A DNA stretch of 64,000 nt from Spirosoma panaciterrae DSM 21099 (GCF_000374025.1 NZ_KB893182.1:62001-126000); one strand, 5' to 3'; positions 45,045-55,047 are shown, counted from the first letter of the stretch. Notes: generated by a model not told the origin, from the letters alone. Translations and numbers: made by a program.

Positions 45045-45992
45045 TTATTTCATGAACTGCGACAAATTGGCCTTCGTCACTAACTGAAACGGGATGAGCG
45101 TTTCTTTTTCGTACGGCTGCCCTTTGATAATTTTTTCGGCTGTCTCAATGGCTTTCGATCCTTGTTGCTGGGCATTCTGAAAAACGGTCGCATCCAGTGT
45201 GCCCTTCTGGACAGCTTGGAGCGCGTCGGGGATGGCGTCGATACTGACCACGACAACTTTATCTTTCAGCCCCGCATCCGCCAGTGCTTTTGCCGCACCC
45301 AGGCCCATTTCGTCGTTCTGGGCAAAGACAGCATTGATCTGCGAACCATACGATTGAATCCAGTTTTCCATCAACGACATGGCTTTGGCGCGGTCCCACT
45401 CGGCGGTTTGGTGGGCAATCAGTTTGATGTTCGGGTATTGCTTCAGTATTTCCCGCGCGCCCTGTTCGCGCTTGATCTGGGCTGCCTGACCCATGTAGCC
45501 GTGCATCATCACAATGGTGCCTTTGCCTCCCAGTTTATCGGCAATGAATTTCATGGCAATCCGGGCCGACTCTACATCATCTGATCCCACAAAGGCCGAG
45601 GGCTTGGTACTGGTCTCCGAATTGACGTTGATGATCGGAATCTTGGCCGCCAGGGCTTTGGCAACGGCGGGCGAACTGGCTTCGACCTCACAGGGGTTCA
45701 TGATGATGGCGTCGACATGCTGGGCAATGAAGCTTTCGACCTGCTCGACCTGCTTCAGCGCCGACCGTTCGGCATCGACCGTAATCAAGTCAATCCCATC
45801 GGCTTCGGCCTTCTTTGCCATTTCATCGTGAACATTTACGATAAACTCGTTTTGCATACTGAGCATCGTAGCGCCGATAACCAGTTTTTTGCCTTCCCCG
45901 CTTTGGCTCTTTTCGCTGTTGGTAGATTGATTGCAGGATGCGAAAATGGTAATAAGGCTGATTGTGAGGGCTATTGACGAGATTGATTTCAT
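45045..45992 (-). CDS. Sugar ABC transporter substrate-binding lipoprotein (RbsB-like)
   Basis: 315 residues from ATG 45992, chosen because it gives a lipoprotein signal (MKSISSIALTISLITIFASC, C20). Peripla_BP_4 fold: LVIGATMLSMQNEFIVNVHD, IDLITVDAERSALKQVEQVE, VDAIIMNPCEVEASSPAVA, INVNSETSTKPSAFVGSDD, VFAQNDEMGLGAAKAL and VVSIDAIPDALQAV. Together with the permease and ATPase upstream it forms a ribose-type importer. The ligand may be ribose, xylose, inositol or another monosaccharide. Confidence 0.92.
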   Translation of the reverse strand: MKSISSIALTISLITIFASCNQSTNSEKSQSGEGKKLVIGATMLSMQNEFIVNVHDEMAKKAEADGIDLITVDAERSALKQVEQVESFIAQHVDAIIMNPCEVEASSPAVAKALAAKIPIINVNSETSTKPSAFVGSDDVESARIAMKFIADKLGGKGTIVMMHGYMGQAAQIKREQGAREILKQYPNIKLIAHQTAEWDRAKAMSLMENWIQSYGSQINAVFAQNDEMGLGAAKALADAGLKDKVVVVSIDAIPDALQAVQKGTLDATVFQNAQQQGSKAIETAEKIIKGQPYEKETLIPFQLVTKANLSQFMK

Positions 45993-46014
45993 AGTAAGTG
46001 GGACTGTAGATTCT

Positions 46015-47007
46015 TTAGGATCTGTTCGGTTGATTGACGCTATCCAGTACAACCGCACCGATGATGATGATGCCCATCACAACCTGTTGATAATAGGAGG
46101 TTACGTTGAGCAAATCGAGGCCGTTGCTAATGACACCAATGAGTAAAGCACCCAGCAGCGTTCCGGTCATGGTGCCTGTTCCGCCCGATGTGCTGGTGCC
46201 GCCAATAATGGCAGCCGCAATGGCATCGAGTTCAAAGCCAGCACCGGCGTTGGGTTGTCCCGTTGTAATACGCGAGGTCAGCAGAATACCGGCCAATGCC
46301 GCCAGACCGCCACAGAGCGTGTAGACGATCATTTTTACCGTACTTAGCTCAATGCCAGAGGCTCGGGCAGCCTGTTCATTACCCCCTACGGCATACATAT
46401 AACGACCCAGTACCGTTTTTCTGAGTACGACAGTACAGCCAATAAACGCCAGAACCAGAATGATGATCAGGGTAGGAACCCCCATGATTTTGCCCCCACC
46501 AATAAAATTGAACGCATCGGACAGGTTGGAGACGGGACGCCCTTTGCTGAGGATCAGAGCTAAACCGCGGCCGATGGTCATGGTGCCTAACGTGACAATA
46601 AACGGAGGAACTTTACTGCGGGTGACAACAAAGCCATTGAAGGCTCCGAAGAGTAGCCCGGCCAGTAAGCCGACCACCACTGGAACAACCACCGGATACT
46701 CGTCGGGATGGGCAAATGTGGCGGCAACTACCCCCGTAACGGCTACCATCGACCCAATCGACAAATCGATACCGCCCGTAATGATGACAAACGTAACCCC
46801 AAAGGCCAACAGTGCATTGATGGAAACCTGGGTTACGATAATCATCAGATTCTGGATGGTCAGAAAGCGGGGAGTGGTTAGGGAGAGCGCCAGACAAACC
46901 ACGACAAAGGCAATCAGCAGACCATATTTTCGGACTTCCTGAAGGCGTACCAGCAGTTTGTATGACCCGCTATCCTTATCGAAATAGCTGTTTAGGTTGT
47001 TTTCCAT
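46015..47007 (-). CDS. Sugar ABC transporter permease (RbsC-like)
   Basis: About 330 residues from ATG 47007; a TTG at 47034 overlapping the upstream stop is an alternative. Eight to ten membrane segments with the BPD_transp_2 pattern: SINALLAFGVTFVIITGGIDLSIGS, TIGRGLALILSKGRPVSNLS, YMYAVGGNEQAARASGIE and AIIGGTSTSGGTGTMTGTLLG. It forms the inner-membrane channel of the importer. It lies 23 bp after the ATPase gene and 22 bp before the binding-protein gene. Confidence 0.93.
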   Translation of the reverse strand: MENNLNSYFDKDSGSYKLLVRLQEVRKYGLLIAFVVVCLALSLTTPRFLTIQNLMIIVTQVSINALLAFGVTFVIITGGIDLSIGSMVAVTGVVAATFAHPDEYPVVVPVVVGLLAGLLFGAFNGFVVTRSKVPPFIVTLGTMTIGRGLALILSKGRPVSNLSDAFNFIGGGKIMGVPTLIIILVLAFIGCTVVLRKTVLGRYMYAVGGNEQAARASGIELSTVKMIVYTLCGGLAALAGILLTSRITTGQPNAGAGFELDAIAAAIIGGTSTSGGTGTMTGTLLGALLIGVISNGLDLLNVTSYYQQVVMGIIIIGAVVLDSVNQPNRS

Positions 47008-47030
47008 GTATACGTGTAAAAGGTGGGTTG

Positions 47031-48530
47031 TCAAACCTGCATGGCATACTGCATAACCGTTTCCTGCGAAGCCTCCCGGGTCGAAAGTTCGGCGGTTTTC
47101 TTCCCCTTCGCCATAACCAGGATTCGGTCGCTCAGCCCCAGGAGTTCGGGAAGCTCAGACGAGATCAGGATGATGGCTTTACCGGCTTCTTTCAATTGAT
47201 GAATGAGTTTATAAATTTCAGCTTTAGCGCCAATGTCGATGCCACGGGTTGGTTCATCAAGAATAATGATTGATGGCGATGAAAGCAACATTTTGCCAAT
47301 GACTACTTTTTGCTGATTCCCTCCGCTCAAAAATGTGACGAACTGCTCAGGACTAGCAGCCTTTATGCGCAGGTCAGCAATCATACGGTCGGCGGCTGTG
47401 GATTCACTTGCTGCCTGGATCAGGCCCCCTTTGGCGTGAACAGATAAACTGGCTAAGGTTATATTTTCGCGGACCGACAGCCGGGGGATAAACCCAAAGC
47501 CTTTCCGGTCTTCGCTTACGTAGCCGATGCCCCGGCGGATCGCATCCTGCGGAGACTGTATGTCAGCGTGTTCGCCCCGGATATAAATCTGGCCACTATC
47601 GGGTTGGTCGAGGCCAAAAATGGTCCGGGCTACCTCGGTTCGGCCTGCGCCCATCAATCCACCAAAACCCAGTACCTCGCCTTCGTGGACGGCAAAACTG
47701 ATGTCGGCAAACTGCCCCTGTCGGCTTAACTCCTTCACCGACAGGATTTCTTTACCCCGTTGGATGGCAGAAGCGGGAAACAGACTCTCAATTTTTCGGC
47801 CTACCATCATCGTAATCAGCGTATCCATGTCCAGTTCGGAAGCAGGGCGAGTGTCGATGTATTTACCATCCCGAAGTACGGTAATGGTATCGGCCAGGGC
47901 GGTAATCTCTTCCATCTTGTGAGATATGTAGATGATCGCTACGCCTTTGGCCGTGAGGTCTTTAATTAGCCGAAAGAGGGTGGCTACTTCCTTCTCCGAC
48001 AGCGCCGAGGTCGGCTCGTCCATGATGATTACCTTTGCGTTGTTGGAAATGGCCTTCGCAATTTCAACCATCTGCATCTGAGCCACGCTCAGGTGCTTCA
48101 TTTTGAGGCTGGGGTCGATTTGAATATCCATTTCCCGAAGTAACGCACCGGCCCGGTTGGTGAGGGCCCGATCATCCAGCCAACTGAACAGATGGCCAGT
48201 GGTTTCCCGACCCAGAAAAATATTCTGGGCAACCGTCAATTCAGGTACGGCCAGCATTTCCTGGTGAATCATCGAGATGCCTCTTTTCATGACCTCCCGG
48301 ACATGGCCAGCCGCCAGTTCCGCCCCTTCGAAGATGATTTTTCCGGAGTCGGCCGATAAAAGACCGATCAGAATCTTCATCAAGGTAGACTTCCCGGCCC
48401 CATTCTCACCCATCAGGGCGTGGACTTCCCCTTTTCGTACGGCCAACTGAACCTGATCGAGGGCTTTTACCCCCGAAAAGGATTTGGTCAGCTCATGTAC
48501 CTGAAGAATGTAGTCGGAATTGGGATTCAT
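47031..48530 (-). CDS. Sugar ABC transporter ATP-binding protein (RbsA-like)
   Basis: 499 residues with two fused ABC domains, the usual length for RbsA/XylG-type proteins. First domain: Walker A GENGAGKST, signature LSVAQMQMVEIAKA, Walker B VIIMDEPTSAL. Second domain: degenerate Walker A GLMGAGRTE, signature LSGGNQQKVVIGK, Walker B IIILDEPTRGID. It drives import through the permease encoded next. First of the three transporter genes, 44 bp after the DUF4432 gene. Confidence 0.95.
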   Translation of the reverse strand: MNPNSDYILQVHELTKSFSGVKALDQVQLAVRKGEVHALMGENGAGKSTLMKILIGLLSADSGKIIFEGAELAAGHVREVMKRGISMIHQEMLAVPELTVAQNIFLGRETTGHLFSWLDDRALTNRAGALLREMDIQIDPSLKMKHLSVAQMQMVEIAKAISNNAKVIIMDEPTSALSEKEVATLFRLIKDLTAKGVAIIYISHKMEEITALADTITVLRDGKYIDTRPASELDMDTLITMMVGRKIESLFPASAIQRGKEILSVKELSRQGQFADISFAVHEGEVLGFGGLMGAGRTEVARTIFGLDQPDSGQIYIRGEHADIQSPQDAIRRGIGYVSEDRKGFGFIPRLSVRENITLASLSVHAKGGLIQAASESTAADRMIADLRIKAASPEQFVTFLSGGNQQKVVIGKMLLSSPSIIILDEPTRGIDIGAKAEIYKLIHQLKEAGKAIILISSELPELLGLSDRILVMAKGKKTAELSTREASQETVMQYAMQV

Positions 48531-48574
48531 AAGGATGTACGCTTGTCCTGTGCGTTATCGATACGAGGAGGGGT

Positions 48575-49660
48575 TTATGCGATTGGAGGTGTATCCGCCT
48601 GGGCTAAACGATTGAGCAACTGGTCAATTTGCTCGGGTTGGAAGAGCACTTCCAGTTCTACCGTATAAGTTCGCTTTTCGCCGGGTTCTAAAAAAATAAG
48701 CGTTTGCTGTTCCCGTGCCTTCGCCTGGCCAATGGGTGGATGGGTGCTGGGTTCGATCCCCGTAACATACTCGCCTTTGCCCCAGTGCTGCCAGTTGGTG
48801 AGCCAGGGCAGCTCGGCTTTCTGAAACCGCATGGCCACGGCTATGCCTAGTGTAGGGTTGTAGAGTCCGGCGCAGCACTGTCCGTTCGGATCGGGCGTGG
48901 CATCGATAAAGGCTACGGCTTCGCCCGTACCGGTATGGCTATCGAGTGGAGCCGGGCAGGTACGGAAATCATACCCTTCCCGAAAAATTTCGCCATTGAT
49001 GCCGCCCTCACGAGCCTGCCAGGGACCCTGCCACAAGAGTTTGGTCCCCTCGTCGACGAGCGGCCAGCCGAAGTTAAAATGATAGAGTACCATATGGGGA
49101 GCGGGGGTATTGGCCCGGTTCACGACTTCATCATGAATACGAATAACGGGTTGGCCGAGGGTGCTGGAAATGGTTCGGGTCAACTCCAGGCTAGGACCGA
49201 ACACCCTTGTTTCCATCATTCGCCCGGTAATATGCATATCCAGTTTGCCCCTGGCCGGGTCGGGCTGGCTGATCGATTCGATGGTGGCCGGGATATTGCT
49301 GATCTGACCATGTAGCCCCCGTTCGCCGTAAGCATCCTGTTCGGGCCCACCTACGTGCGAGAGCCCGCAGGTGGTCAGTAGTCCTCCATTGAATGTCCGT
49401 AACCAATCGAGTCCTCGTTCGGTAAATGGTTGGGGTGAGGTGATGCCGGAGTGACTTAGCCAGGCAAGGCTATGCTGATTATAAAAGGCATCGGCAATGT
49501 CCATGGCTCGGTCGAGGACCAGTTTATACCGAAGTCCGGTTCCGGTATTGATCCAGGCAATTCGGGTTCCGCGACCCGCCCCATTGTCAAGAACAGACGT
49601 TTCGATACCGCCAACCTGTGCCGGGTTCGAGATTTTAGTATACCAGGATTGTGATGCCAA
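48575..49660 (-). CDS. DUF4432-family aldose-1-epimerase-like protein
   Basis: 361 residues beginning at a TTG (49660); no suitable ATG is nearby. A galactose-mutarotase-like beta sandwich is suggested by LDRAMDIADAFYNQHSLAWL, GLLTTCGLSHVGGPE, LHGQISNIPA and VLYHFNFGWPLVDEG (His and Glu conserved in the family). No signal peptide, so cytoplasmic. It is first in the sugar transport operon and may interconvert anomers of the imported sugar or its keto form. Biochemical function of the family is not settled. Confidence 0.82.
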   Translation of the reverse strand: MASQSWYTKISNPAQVGGIETSVLDNGAGRGTRIAWINTGTGLRYKLVLDRAMDIADAFYNQHSLAWLSHSGITSPQPFTERGLDWLRTFNGGLLTTCGLSHVGGPEQDAYGERGLHGQISNIPATIESISQPDPARGKLDMHITGRMMETRVFGPSLELTRTISSTLGQPVIRIHDEVVNRANTPAPHMVLYHFNFGWPLVDEGTKLLWQGPWQAREGGINGEIFREGYDFRTCPAPLDSHTGTGEAVAFIDATPDPNGQCCAGLYNPTLGIAVAMRFQKAELPWLTNWQHWGKGEYVTGIEPSTHPPIGQAKAREQQTLIFLEPGEKRTYTVELEVLFQPEQIDQLLNRLAQADTPPIA

Positions 49661-49816
49661 AACAAAACGAAGTAAATGTGAATGGATACGTTACTTGGCC
49701 ATAAAAGCCCCTGGAGAGTCATAGCTACCCAACCAATTTGCTACAGTTGCCTCATTTCGGCCATTATTTTAGGATGGGGCCTATGGATTAGGCGGCCGTA
49801 GGGAGTACACATCAGG

Positions 49817-51196
49817 TTAAGGTTGAACCCTGCTACCATCACCCGTCGGAACATTTTCTGATCGTTGCCATTCGTATACCACAAATCCAATCAGTAATCC
49901 ATATTCCAATCCGACAAGCGGCAAATTCTCATTGTACGGATAAGTTCGATAGGCTCCGTAAGACAGTATAACAAGCCCTGACCAGACAAACGGATACCGT
50001 AAAGAGGCAAACAGGCTTACAGCCAATAGGGTAGTAATATACCAGGGGTGAACCGTTGTGGCCAGCAACCAGTAGATACTCAACGTAAGGAGTACTCGGG
50101 TTGAAAGGGTATGCGCCGATACCCTGCGCGGTTTCCAGACGGCAATGACTAGGGTACTAAAAGCAATGAGAACGAACAGGAACGGGCCTGCTTCATGAAT
50201 GATACTATGCCCCGTAAGCACATAACCAACTGCCCGAATCACATAATAGATACTGGCGTTGAATTCAAACGTCTGGAAATACAGGTCGAGGCTGGACAAC
50301 ACATTTCCCACCAGATGGGTGTTGATAAACGGCAGAAAAAGCAACCCGGCTATTGCCAGGGTACCTGTTCCGTAGTTGATTCCACGCTTCCAGCCCAGGT
50401 ATCGAATTAGCAGTGGGAAAAAAAGCAGCGGTAGTAGTTTTGTGCCAATACTTAAGGCGAATGCCCCTGCGGATACTGCCCAGCGTTTTTGCAGATAGAG
50501 CCAAACGGCTAAAAGGGCGAAGAAAATCATCACGGCCTCATAGTGGATGTTTCCGGTCAGTTCCAGAATTACCAGGGGGTTTAGTCCGTAAAGCAAAGCC
50601 AGATTGGGGTTTTGTCCGAACCCTCTGAGAAGCGTTACCAGCAGCCACAATGTACCCGTTTCGGCCAGCACAATCGGGACACGTAAGCCAATCAGGTTGC
50701 CCAGTAAAGTATCGGGCGAAAGCAAAGCGGCCAGGCCAAACAATGCCTGATTGACGGGAGGATAAACGGTGAAGTAATTGGGCGAATTTAAGCTCTTGTA
50801 CAACGACTCGGTTAATCCGGCCGTTGCCGCTAAAGGGGTATGGATAATCTGGCTGGGCAAATAAAGATACGGGTTATACCCGTTGGCAAGCAGACGCCCA
50901 TCCCAGACGAATCGAACGTAGTCATCCGATAGGTTAGGAACAGCAGCTAGTAAACTAAGCCGAAACAAAACGGCCGCCAGAAAGAGAAATCGGTCGGGCT
51001 CAGATGCAAAAACAGACGTGTGTACGGGTTGGTTTGATCGGCTCCACAACGGCCGGGTAATCCGAACGTAGCCCCAGAAGGCAAGCCCGTATAGCAGCAG
51101 CAGCAGATTGAATTGCGACCGGACAAGCCCGTATCCGATCAGGGTAAACAGGGCTAGCGAAAGAGCCAGCCAGCCAATCCGAAACGGTGTAATCAT
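49817..51196 (-). CDS. Integral-membrane GT-C type glycosyltransferase
   Basis: 459 residues with about eleven membrane segments. The first large loop has LSDDYVRFVWDGRLLANGYN, the acidic signature expected in polyprenol-phosphate-sugar dependent mannosyltransferases (GT-C fold; DUF2029/MptB-like). YFTVYPPVNQALF, NPLVILELTGNIHYEAVMIF and a terminal STRVLLTLSIYWLLATTVHPWY match that group. It would transfer a sugar from a lipid carrier outside the membrane. Its start overlaps the stop of the preceding glycosyltransferase gene (ATGA). Donor and acceptor unknown. Confidence 0.8.
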   Translation of the reverse strand: MITPFRIGWLALSLALFTLIGYGLVRSQFNLLLLLYGLAFWGYVRITRPLWSRSNQPVHTSVFASEPDRFLFLAAVLFRLSLLAAVPNLSDDYVRFVWDGRLLANGYNPYLYLPSQIIHTPLAATAGLTESLYKSLNSPNYFTVYPPVNQALFGLAALLSPDTLLGNLIGLRVPIVLAETGTLWLLVTLLRGFGQNPNLALLYGLNPLVILELTGNIHYEAVMIFFALLAVWLYLQKRWAVSAGAFALSIGTKLLPLLFFPLLIRYLGWKRGINYGTGTLAIAGLLFLPFINTHLVGNVLSSLDLYFQTFEFNASIYYVIRAVGYVLTGHSIIHEAGPFLFVLIAFSTLVIAVWKPRRVSAHTLSTRVLLTLSIYWLLATTVHPWYITTLLAVSLFASLRYPFVWSGLVILSYGAYRTYPYNENLPLVGLEYGLLIGFVVYEWQRSENVPTGDGSRVQP

Positions 51197-52749
51197 GGCT
51201 GTAGAACCGTCATGGGCGGTGCTACGTTCGCTTTTCCAGACCAGTTATGCACCAGCGTATACCCAACGACGAATCCATAGCCAATCACCAGCAGGCTGTG
51301 CAGAATCCATAGGGAATAGTCGCGTAGGTACATGCCCAAACCAATTCCTGCCAGAAAATACAGCCCAACCCCAATCTCTAAAAAAACAGATTTGGGCAAC
51401 GCTTTCTTCAGGTAAACATTGGTGGTCCAGTCGGCAGGCTTTGTCGTACTATTGAATTTTGGCGTGCGAACGAAAGGGGTCTTTTTCCCAAAAAGACCTT
51501 CCAGTACGGCCAGACTGTTGTGTAGCGATAAACCCAGCATGATGGAAATAAAGGTGGGAAAGAGCCAGAAAAATCGGATCACCCGGCTAAAAATAGAGGG
51601 ATTTATCGCATGGTCAGTCGGTTCACGGCTGATTTCAGATTGATAGTAGGCAATTCCGTAAAAAAGGGTTGAAATGAGGGTCGCCAGTAAAAAGAAATTC
51701 GATAGTTGGTGGCTGATGGTAGCCCAGTCGGGATGACGATGGTGAATCCACAACACGGGTACGCTTAGCACAGCCATACTCAGAATAAGTACAAGCAGGG
51801 AACTGTTCAGCAAATGAAAACAGGCCTGTATTTTTTTGCGGACTGAAATACCTGATTTCTGCCAGACCTTTCCCAGAAGTTTCCGACTGCATTCGGCTGG
51901 CCCTTTCATCCAACGGTACTGTTGCGACTTAATCGCATCCATCGTAATCGGCAGTTCGGCGGGCACCCCAACATCGACACGGTAAACAATTTTCCAGTTC
52001 GTTAGCTGCGCCCGGTAACTCAAATCCAGATCTTCGGTCAGCGTATCCGCTTGCCAGCCGCCACTGGTTCGTATCGCTTCACGACGCCAGATACCGGCCG
52101 TTCCACTAAAATTTAAAAAGAGCCCGGTGGCGTAGCGAGCATACTGTTCGATAAGAAAGTGCGCATTCAGCCCAAAAGCCTGAATCTGAGTCAGTAGCGA
52201 GTTGTGCTGATTGGTATGCAACCAGCGAGTCTGAACAACGCCTATGTCAGACTGCGTGAAACTGGGAAGCACGCGTAATAGAAAATCGGGCTCAGGTAGA
52301 AAATCGGCATCGAAAATAGCCACGTACTCGCTGTCGGTCAGGGTGAGGCCATAGGCTAACGCTCCTGCCTTAAAACCCGATCGGTCGGGTCGGCGGATGT
52401 GTACGAACGGAAGACCTGCCGCCTGATAAGCAACCACTTTTTGGGCAATCAGCAACGTAGTGTCGTCCGTCGAATCGTCCAGAATCTGAATGGTCAACCT
52501 GTCCCGAGGATACTGCAATTGAGCGATGGCATCGATCAGTCGCTCCACTACGTATAACTCATTGTAAATGGGTAATTGAATCGTAAGGGAAGGTAATTGT
52601 TCCCAGCGTGTAGCAGGTGCCGGAAGGCCCTCATGTCTGCGACGCCAGCGACCGTATAGATACCGCACAAGAAGCCCCAACTGACCAATACTGAACAGTA
52701 CGATCAGAACAATCAGCAGGTTGTACAGGACGAAAATGAATAGCTCCAT
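51193..52749 (-). CDS. Processive-type family 2 glycosyltransferase (cellulose-synthase-like)
   Basis: 518 residues: N-terminal membrane segment, GT2 domain, then C-terminal membrane helices. Motifs of the processive group are clear: DDSTDDT, FDADFLPEPDFL (DxD), TEDLDLSYRA (TED) and QQYRWMKGP (QxxRW). It most resembles the beta-glucan/glucomannan synthase-like proteins in small bacterial glycan clusters. It lies 43 bp downstream of a DPM1-like gene and is coupled to the GT-C gene. Product unknown. Confidence 0.88.
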   Translation of the reverse strand: MELFIFVLYNLLIVLIVLFSIGQLGLLVRYLYGRWRRRHEGLPAPATRWEQLPSLTIQLPIYNELYVVERLIDAIAQLQYPRDRLTIQILDDSTDDTTLLIAQKVVAYQAAGLPFVHIRRPDRSGFKAGALAYGLTLTDSEYVAIFDADFLPEPDFLLRVLPSFTQSDIGVVQTRWLHTNQHNSLLTQIQAFGLNAHFLIEQYARYATGLFLNFSGTAGIWRREAIRTSGGWQADTLTEDLDLSYRAQLTNWKIVYRVDVGVPAELPITMDAIKSQQYRWMKGPAECSRKLLGKVWQKSGISVRKKIQACFHLLNSSLLVLILSMAVLSVPVLWIHHRHPDWATISHQLSNFFLLATLISTLFYGIAYYQSEISREPTDHAINPSIFSRVIRFFWLFPTFISIMLGLSLHNSLAVLEGLFGKKTPFVRTPKFNSTTKPADWTTNVYLKKALPKSVFLEIGVGLYFLAGIGLGMYLRDYSLWILHSLLVIGYGFVVGYTLVHNWSGKANVAPPMTVLQP

Positions 52750-52792
52750 TGGGTCAACGTCAGCGCAGGACCAGTAGGGGTGGTGAGCCTTG

Positions 52793-53485
52793 CTACCAGT
52801 ACTTAAAAATGGTGGTCAGGATTTTGTAGCCTGCCAGTATCGTCCCTTTGATCGTGCCCGAAATTTTTGAGTGCCCGATCCGTCTTCGATAACTCACAGG
52901 TACTTCGGTTGTTTTACAGCGTAGTTTGGCAGCTTTTAATTGCATTTCGACGGTCCAGCCGTAGGTTTTATCCTGCATGTTCAGCGCCAACAACGTATCG
53001 AACCGAATGGCACGGAAGGGGCCTAAATCCGTAAATCGTACCCCATACAATCTACGCAGCAGCCGGGTAGCCAGCCAGTTTCCGAAGAGCTGTTGCGGGG
53101 TCATGGAACCCCGTTGCCGATTCCCCAACGCGCGTGAACCGATCACTAAATCAGCGTTTTGCTCCAGAATCGGTGCAACGACGCGGGGTAGTTCAGCCGG
53201 AAAATCGGAATAGTCAGCATCCAGAAAAACGACGATGTCGGGCACGGGCTGACGTTGTGTCGCATAGGCAATACCCCGCAAACACGCTCGCCCGTATCCT
53301 TGAATGGGCTCGTCCAGTACGGTAGCGCCCGCGCGGGAGGCTTCCACAGCGGTCTGATCGTTGGAGTTGTTATTGACGACAATAACTTCCTGTACAAGTT
53401 CAGCGGGTATTTCACGGATCACCTGCCCAACAGAATTTTCCTCGTTGAAGGCGGGAATAATAACGACGATAATTGGCGGGTTCAA
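52793..53485 (-). CDS. Family 2 glycosyltransferase, DPM1-like
   Basis: 230 residues, no membrane anchor. PAFNEENSVGQVI, VNNNSNDQTA, GYGRACLRGIAYA, FLDADYSDFP (DxD) and YGWTVEMQLKAAKL match dolichyl/polyprenyl-phosphate sugar synthases. It would charge a lipid carrier with a sugar used by the GT-C enzyme of the same operon; this link is inference. It lies 40 bp after the TIGR04282-type gene. Confidence 0.87.
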   Translation of the reverse strand: MNPPIIVVIIPAFNEENSVGQVIREIPAELVQEVIVVNNNSNDQTAVEASRAGATVLDEPIQGYGRACLRGIAYATQRQPVPDIVVFLDADYSDFPAELPRVVAPILEQNADLVIGSRALGNRQRGSMTPQQLFGNWLATRLLRRLYGVRFTDLGPFRAIRFDTLLALNMQDKTYGWTVEMQLKAAKLRCKTTEVPVSYRRRIGHSKISGTIKGTILAGYKILTTIFKYW

Positions 53486-53525
53486 ACGGAGTGGGGTAGT
53501 GAGGGCGAAAAGTATATTGCACGGA

Positions 53526-54128
53526 TCATAACGGCTGGCCTGTTTTCAGAAGATAAGCTTCATAATCAGCCCATTCGTCAATGTCGGTTAGTTCATCGAG
53601 TTGGGCGAAGGTTAGTCCATGCTGCATAATCGCCAATTCGGTCAACTGCCTTAGTTCGGGCTGGCTCCAGGGCATATCCTGAAATAAAAAAGGCTGAAGC
53701 TGATTCATGCCCAGCAAATAATACCCGCCGTCGGTAGCTGGCCCGATAACCACGTCTACGGTATCGAGTGTGGCAAACGCAGTATGAATATGGCTGGGCG
53801 TTAGATCAAAACAGTCGCTGCCAATGATAACCACTTTTCCGGCCCCGGCTCTAAATTGTTCCGCAAACGCATGATGCATACGCTCGCCCAGATCCGCCCC
53901 AGATTGCTGATACTTGACAAATGGATTCCAGCCATCATCGGCATTCACAAAATCGCCGTAATACACCGCGCAACATTCCCTGAAATCAGATGCCAACGTT
54001 TGGGTGTACGTCAGTAAATGCTGGTATACGTCCAACGCTTTCGCATCACCCACCGTTCGGGCAATGCGGGTTTTCACCTGACCCGGAATGGGATTTTTGA
54101 CAAATACAATCAGTTGCTCTGGTGTCAT
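53526..54128 (-). CDS. TIGR04282-type arsenosugar biosynthesis glycosyltransferase (DUF2064)
   Basis: 200 residues from ATG 54128 (MTPEQLIVFVKNP), the family's usual start. Nucleotidyl/glycosyl-transferase-like fold with VKNPIPGQVKTRIA, IGSDCFDLTPSHI and IGPATDGGYYLLGM. The family was first noted as a transferase encoded near radical SAM/Cys-rich proteins and is now linked to ArsS. It is first in a four-gene glycosyltransferase operon and divergent from the nucleoside phosphorylase gene. Confidence 0.88.
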   Translation of the reverse strand: MTPEQLIVFVKNPIPGQVKTRIARTVGDAKALDVYQHLLTYTQTLASDFRECCAVYYGDFVNADDGWNPFVKYQQSGADLGERMHHAFAEQFRAGAGKVVIIGSDCFDLTPSHIHTAFATLDTVDVVIGPATDGGYYLLGMNQLQPFLFQDMPWSQPELRQLTELAIMQHGLTFAQLDELTDIDEWADYEAYLLKTGQPL

Positions 54129-54224
54129 GAATACTGATAACGAAACAAGCGAACAATCGGTTAATGAAATCGTGTGATTAATTTTCAACGATTATCTTGC
54201 AAAAAAGATAGCCTACTCTCATTT
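54129..54224. promoter_or_regulatory. Divergent promoter region (glycosyltransferase operon / phosphorylase)
   Basis: A 96-bp AT-rich spacer between two divergent start codons must hold both promoters. ATTATCTTGC at 54191-54200 is a near match to the Bacteroidetes minus-7 element for the plus-strand gene. No operator is obvious. Confidence 0.4.
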
Positions 54225-55046
54225 ATGACCATACTTGAACAGGTTCAGCAGACCACCCAGTTTATTCAATCGAAAACGCAGCTTACCCCCCAAATCGGGA
54301 TCATTCTGGGAACAGGTCTTGGCGCGCTGGCGCAGGAGCTAACCATCGAAATGACCTTACCCTACGAATCCATTCCTCATTTCCCACTGTCGACGGTTGA
54401 GTTTCACTCGGGGAAGTTGCTGCTGGGTACGCTTGGCGACAAACCTGTGGTAGTGATGCAGGGACGGTTTCATTTTTATGAAGGCTATTCCATGCAGCAA
54501 ATTACGTTTCCGGTACGGGTCATGCACGCCCTGGGCGTTCGAACGCTGCTGGTCTCCAACGCAGCTGGTGGCCTGAATCCCGCTTTTCAAACGACAGATT
54601 TGATGGTCATCGACGACCACATCAGTTTGCTGCTTCCTCAAAACCCGCTGGTAGGGCCAAACCCTCCCGAATTTGGCGACCGTTTTCCCGACATGAGTGA
54701 ACCCTACAGCAAAGCCCTGGCTGATCAGGCATTTGCTATTGCCGATGAACTGGGCATTCGTCTCCAGCGAGGGGTCTACGTCAGCGTAACGGGGCCACAA
54801 CTCGAAACCCGGGCTGAATACCGAATGCTCCGCCAGTGGGGAGCCGATGCCGTGGGTATGTCGACTGTGCCGGAAGTGATCGTAGCCAATCAGATGGGAA
54901 TGGCCGTTTTTGGCGTATCCGTCATCACAGACATGTGCATACCCGAAACTCTGGAAAAAGCCGACATTCAAAAAATCATAGCCGCTGCGGGTACCGCAGA
55001 GCCCCATCTTACTCGTCTGATGCGGTCGTTGGTCAGTCGGTTATAA
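54225..55046 (+). CDS. Purine nucleoside phosphorylase
   Basis: 273 residues from ATG 54225, normal for the trimeric PNP family. [85 protein letters not shown] and [16 protein letters not shown] are characteristic. It splits purine nucleosides to base and ribose 1-phosphate. Placed among arsenosugar genes, it may remove adenine from the arsenical deoxyadenosine made by ArsS; that role is inference, and ordinary purine salvage is possible. Its stop codon is one base from that of arsS. Confidence 0.93.
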   Translation: MTILEQVQQTTQFIQSKTQLTPQIGIILGTGLGALAQELTIEMTLPYESIPHFPLSTVEFHSGKLLLGTLGDKPVVVMQGRFHFYEGYSMQQITFPVRVMHALGVRTLLVSNAAGGLNPAFQTTDLMVIDDHISLLLPQNPLVGPNPPEFGDRFPDMSEPYSKALADQAFAIADELGIRLQRGVYVSVTGPQLETRAEYRMLRQWGADAVGMSTVPEVIVANQMGMAVFGVSVITDMCIPETLEKADIQKIIAAAGTAEPHLTRLMRSLVSRL

Positions 55047-55047
55047 A

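Noticed and set aside
54357-55007. 216-codon minus-strand frame inside the nucleoside phosphorylase gene
   Set aside because: The plus-strand frame carries the full PNP motif set, so the antisense frame is a shadow.
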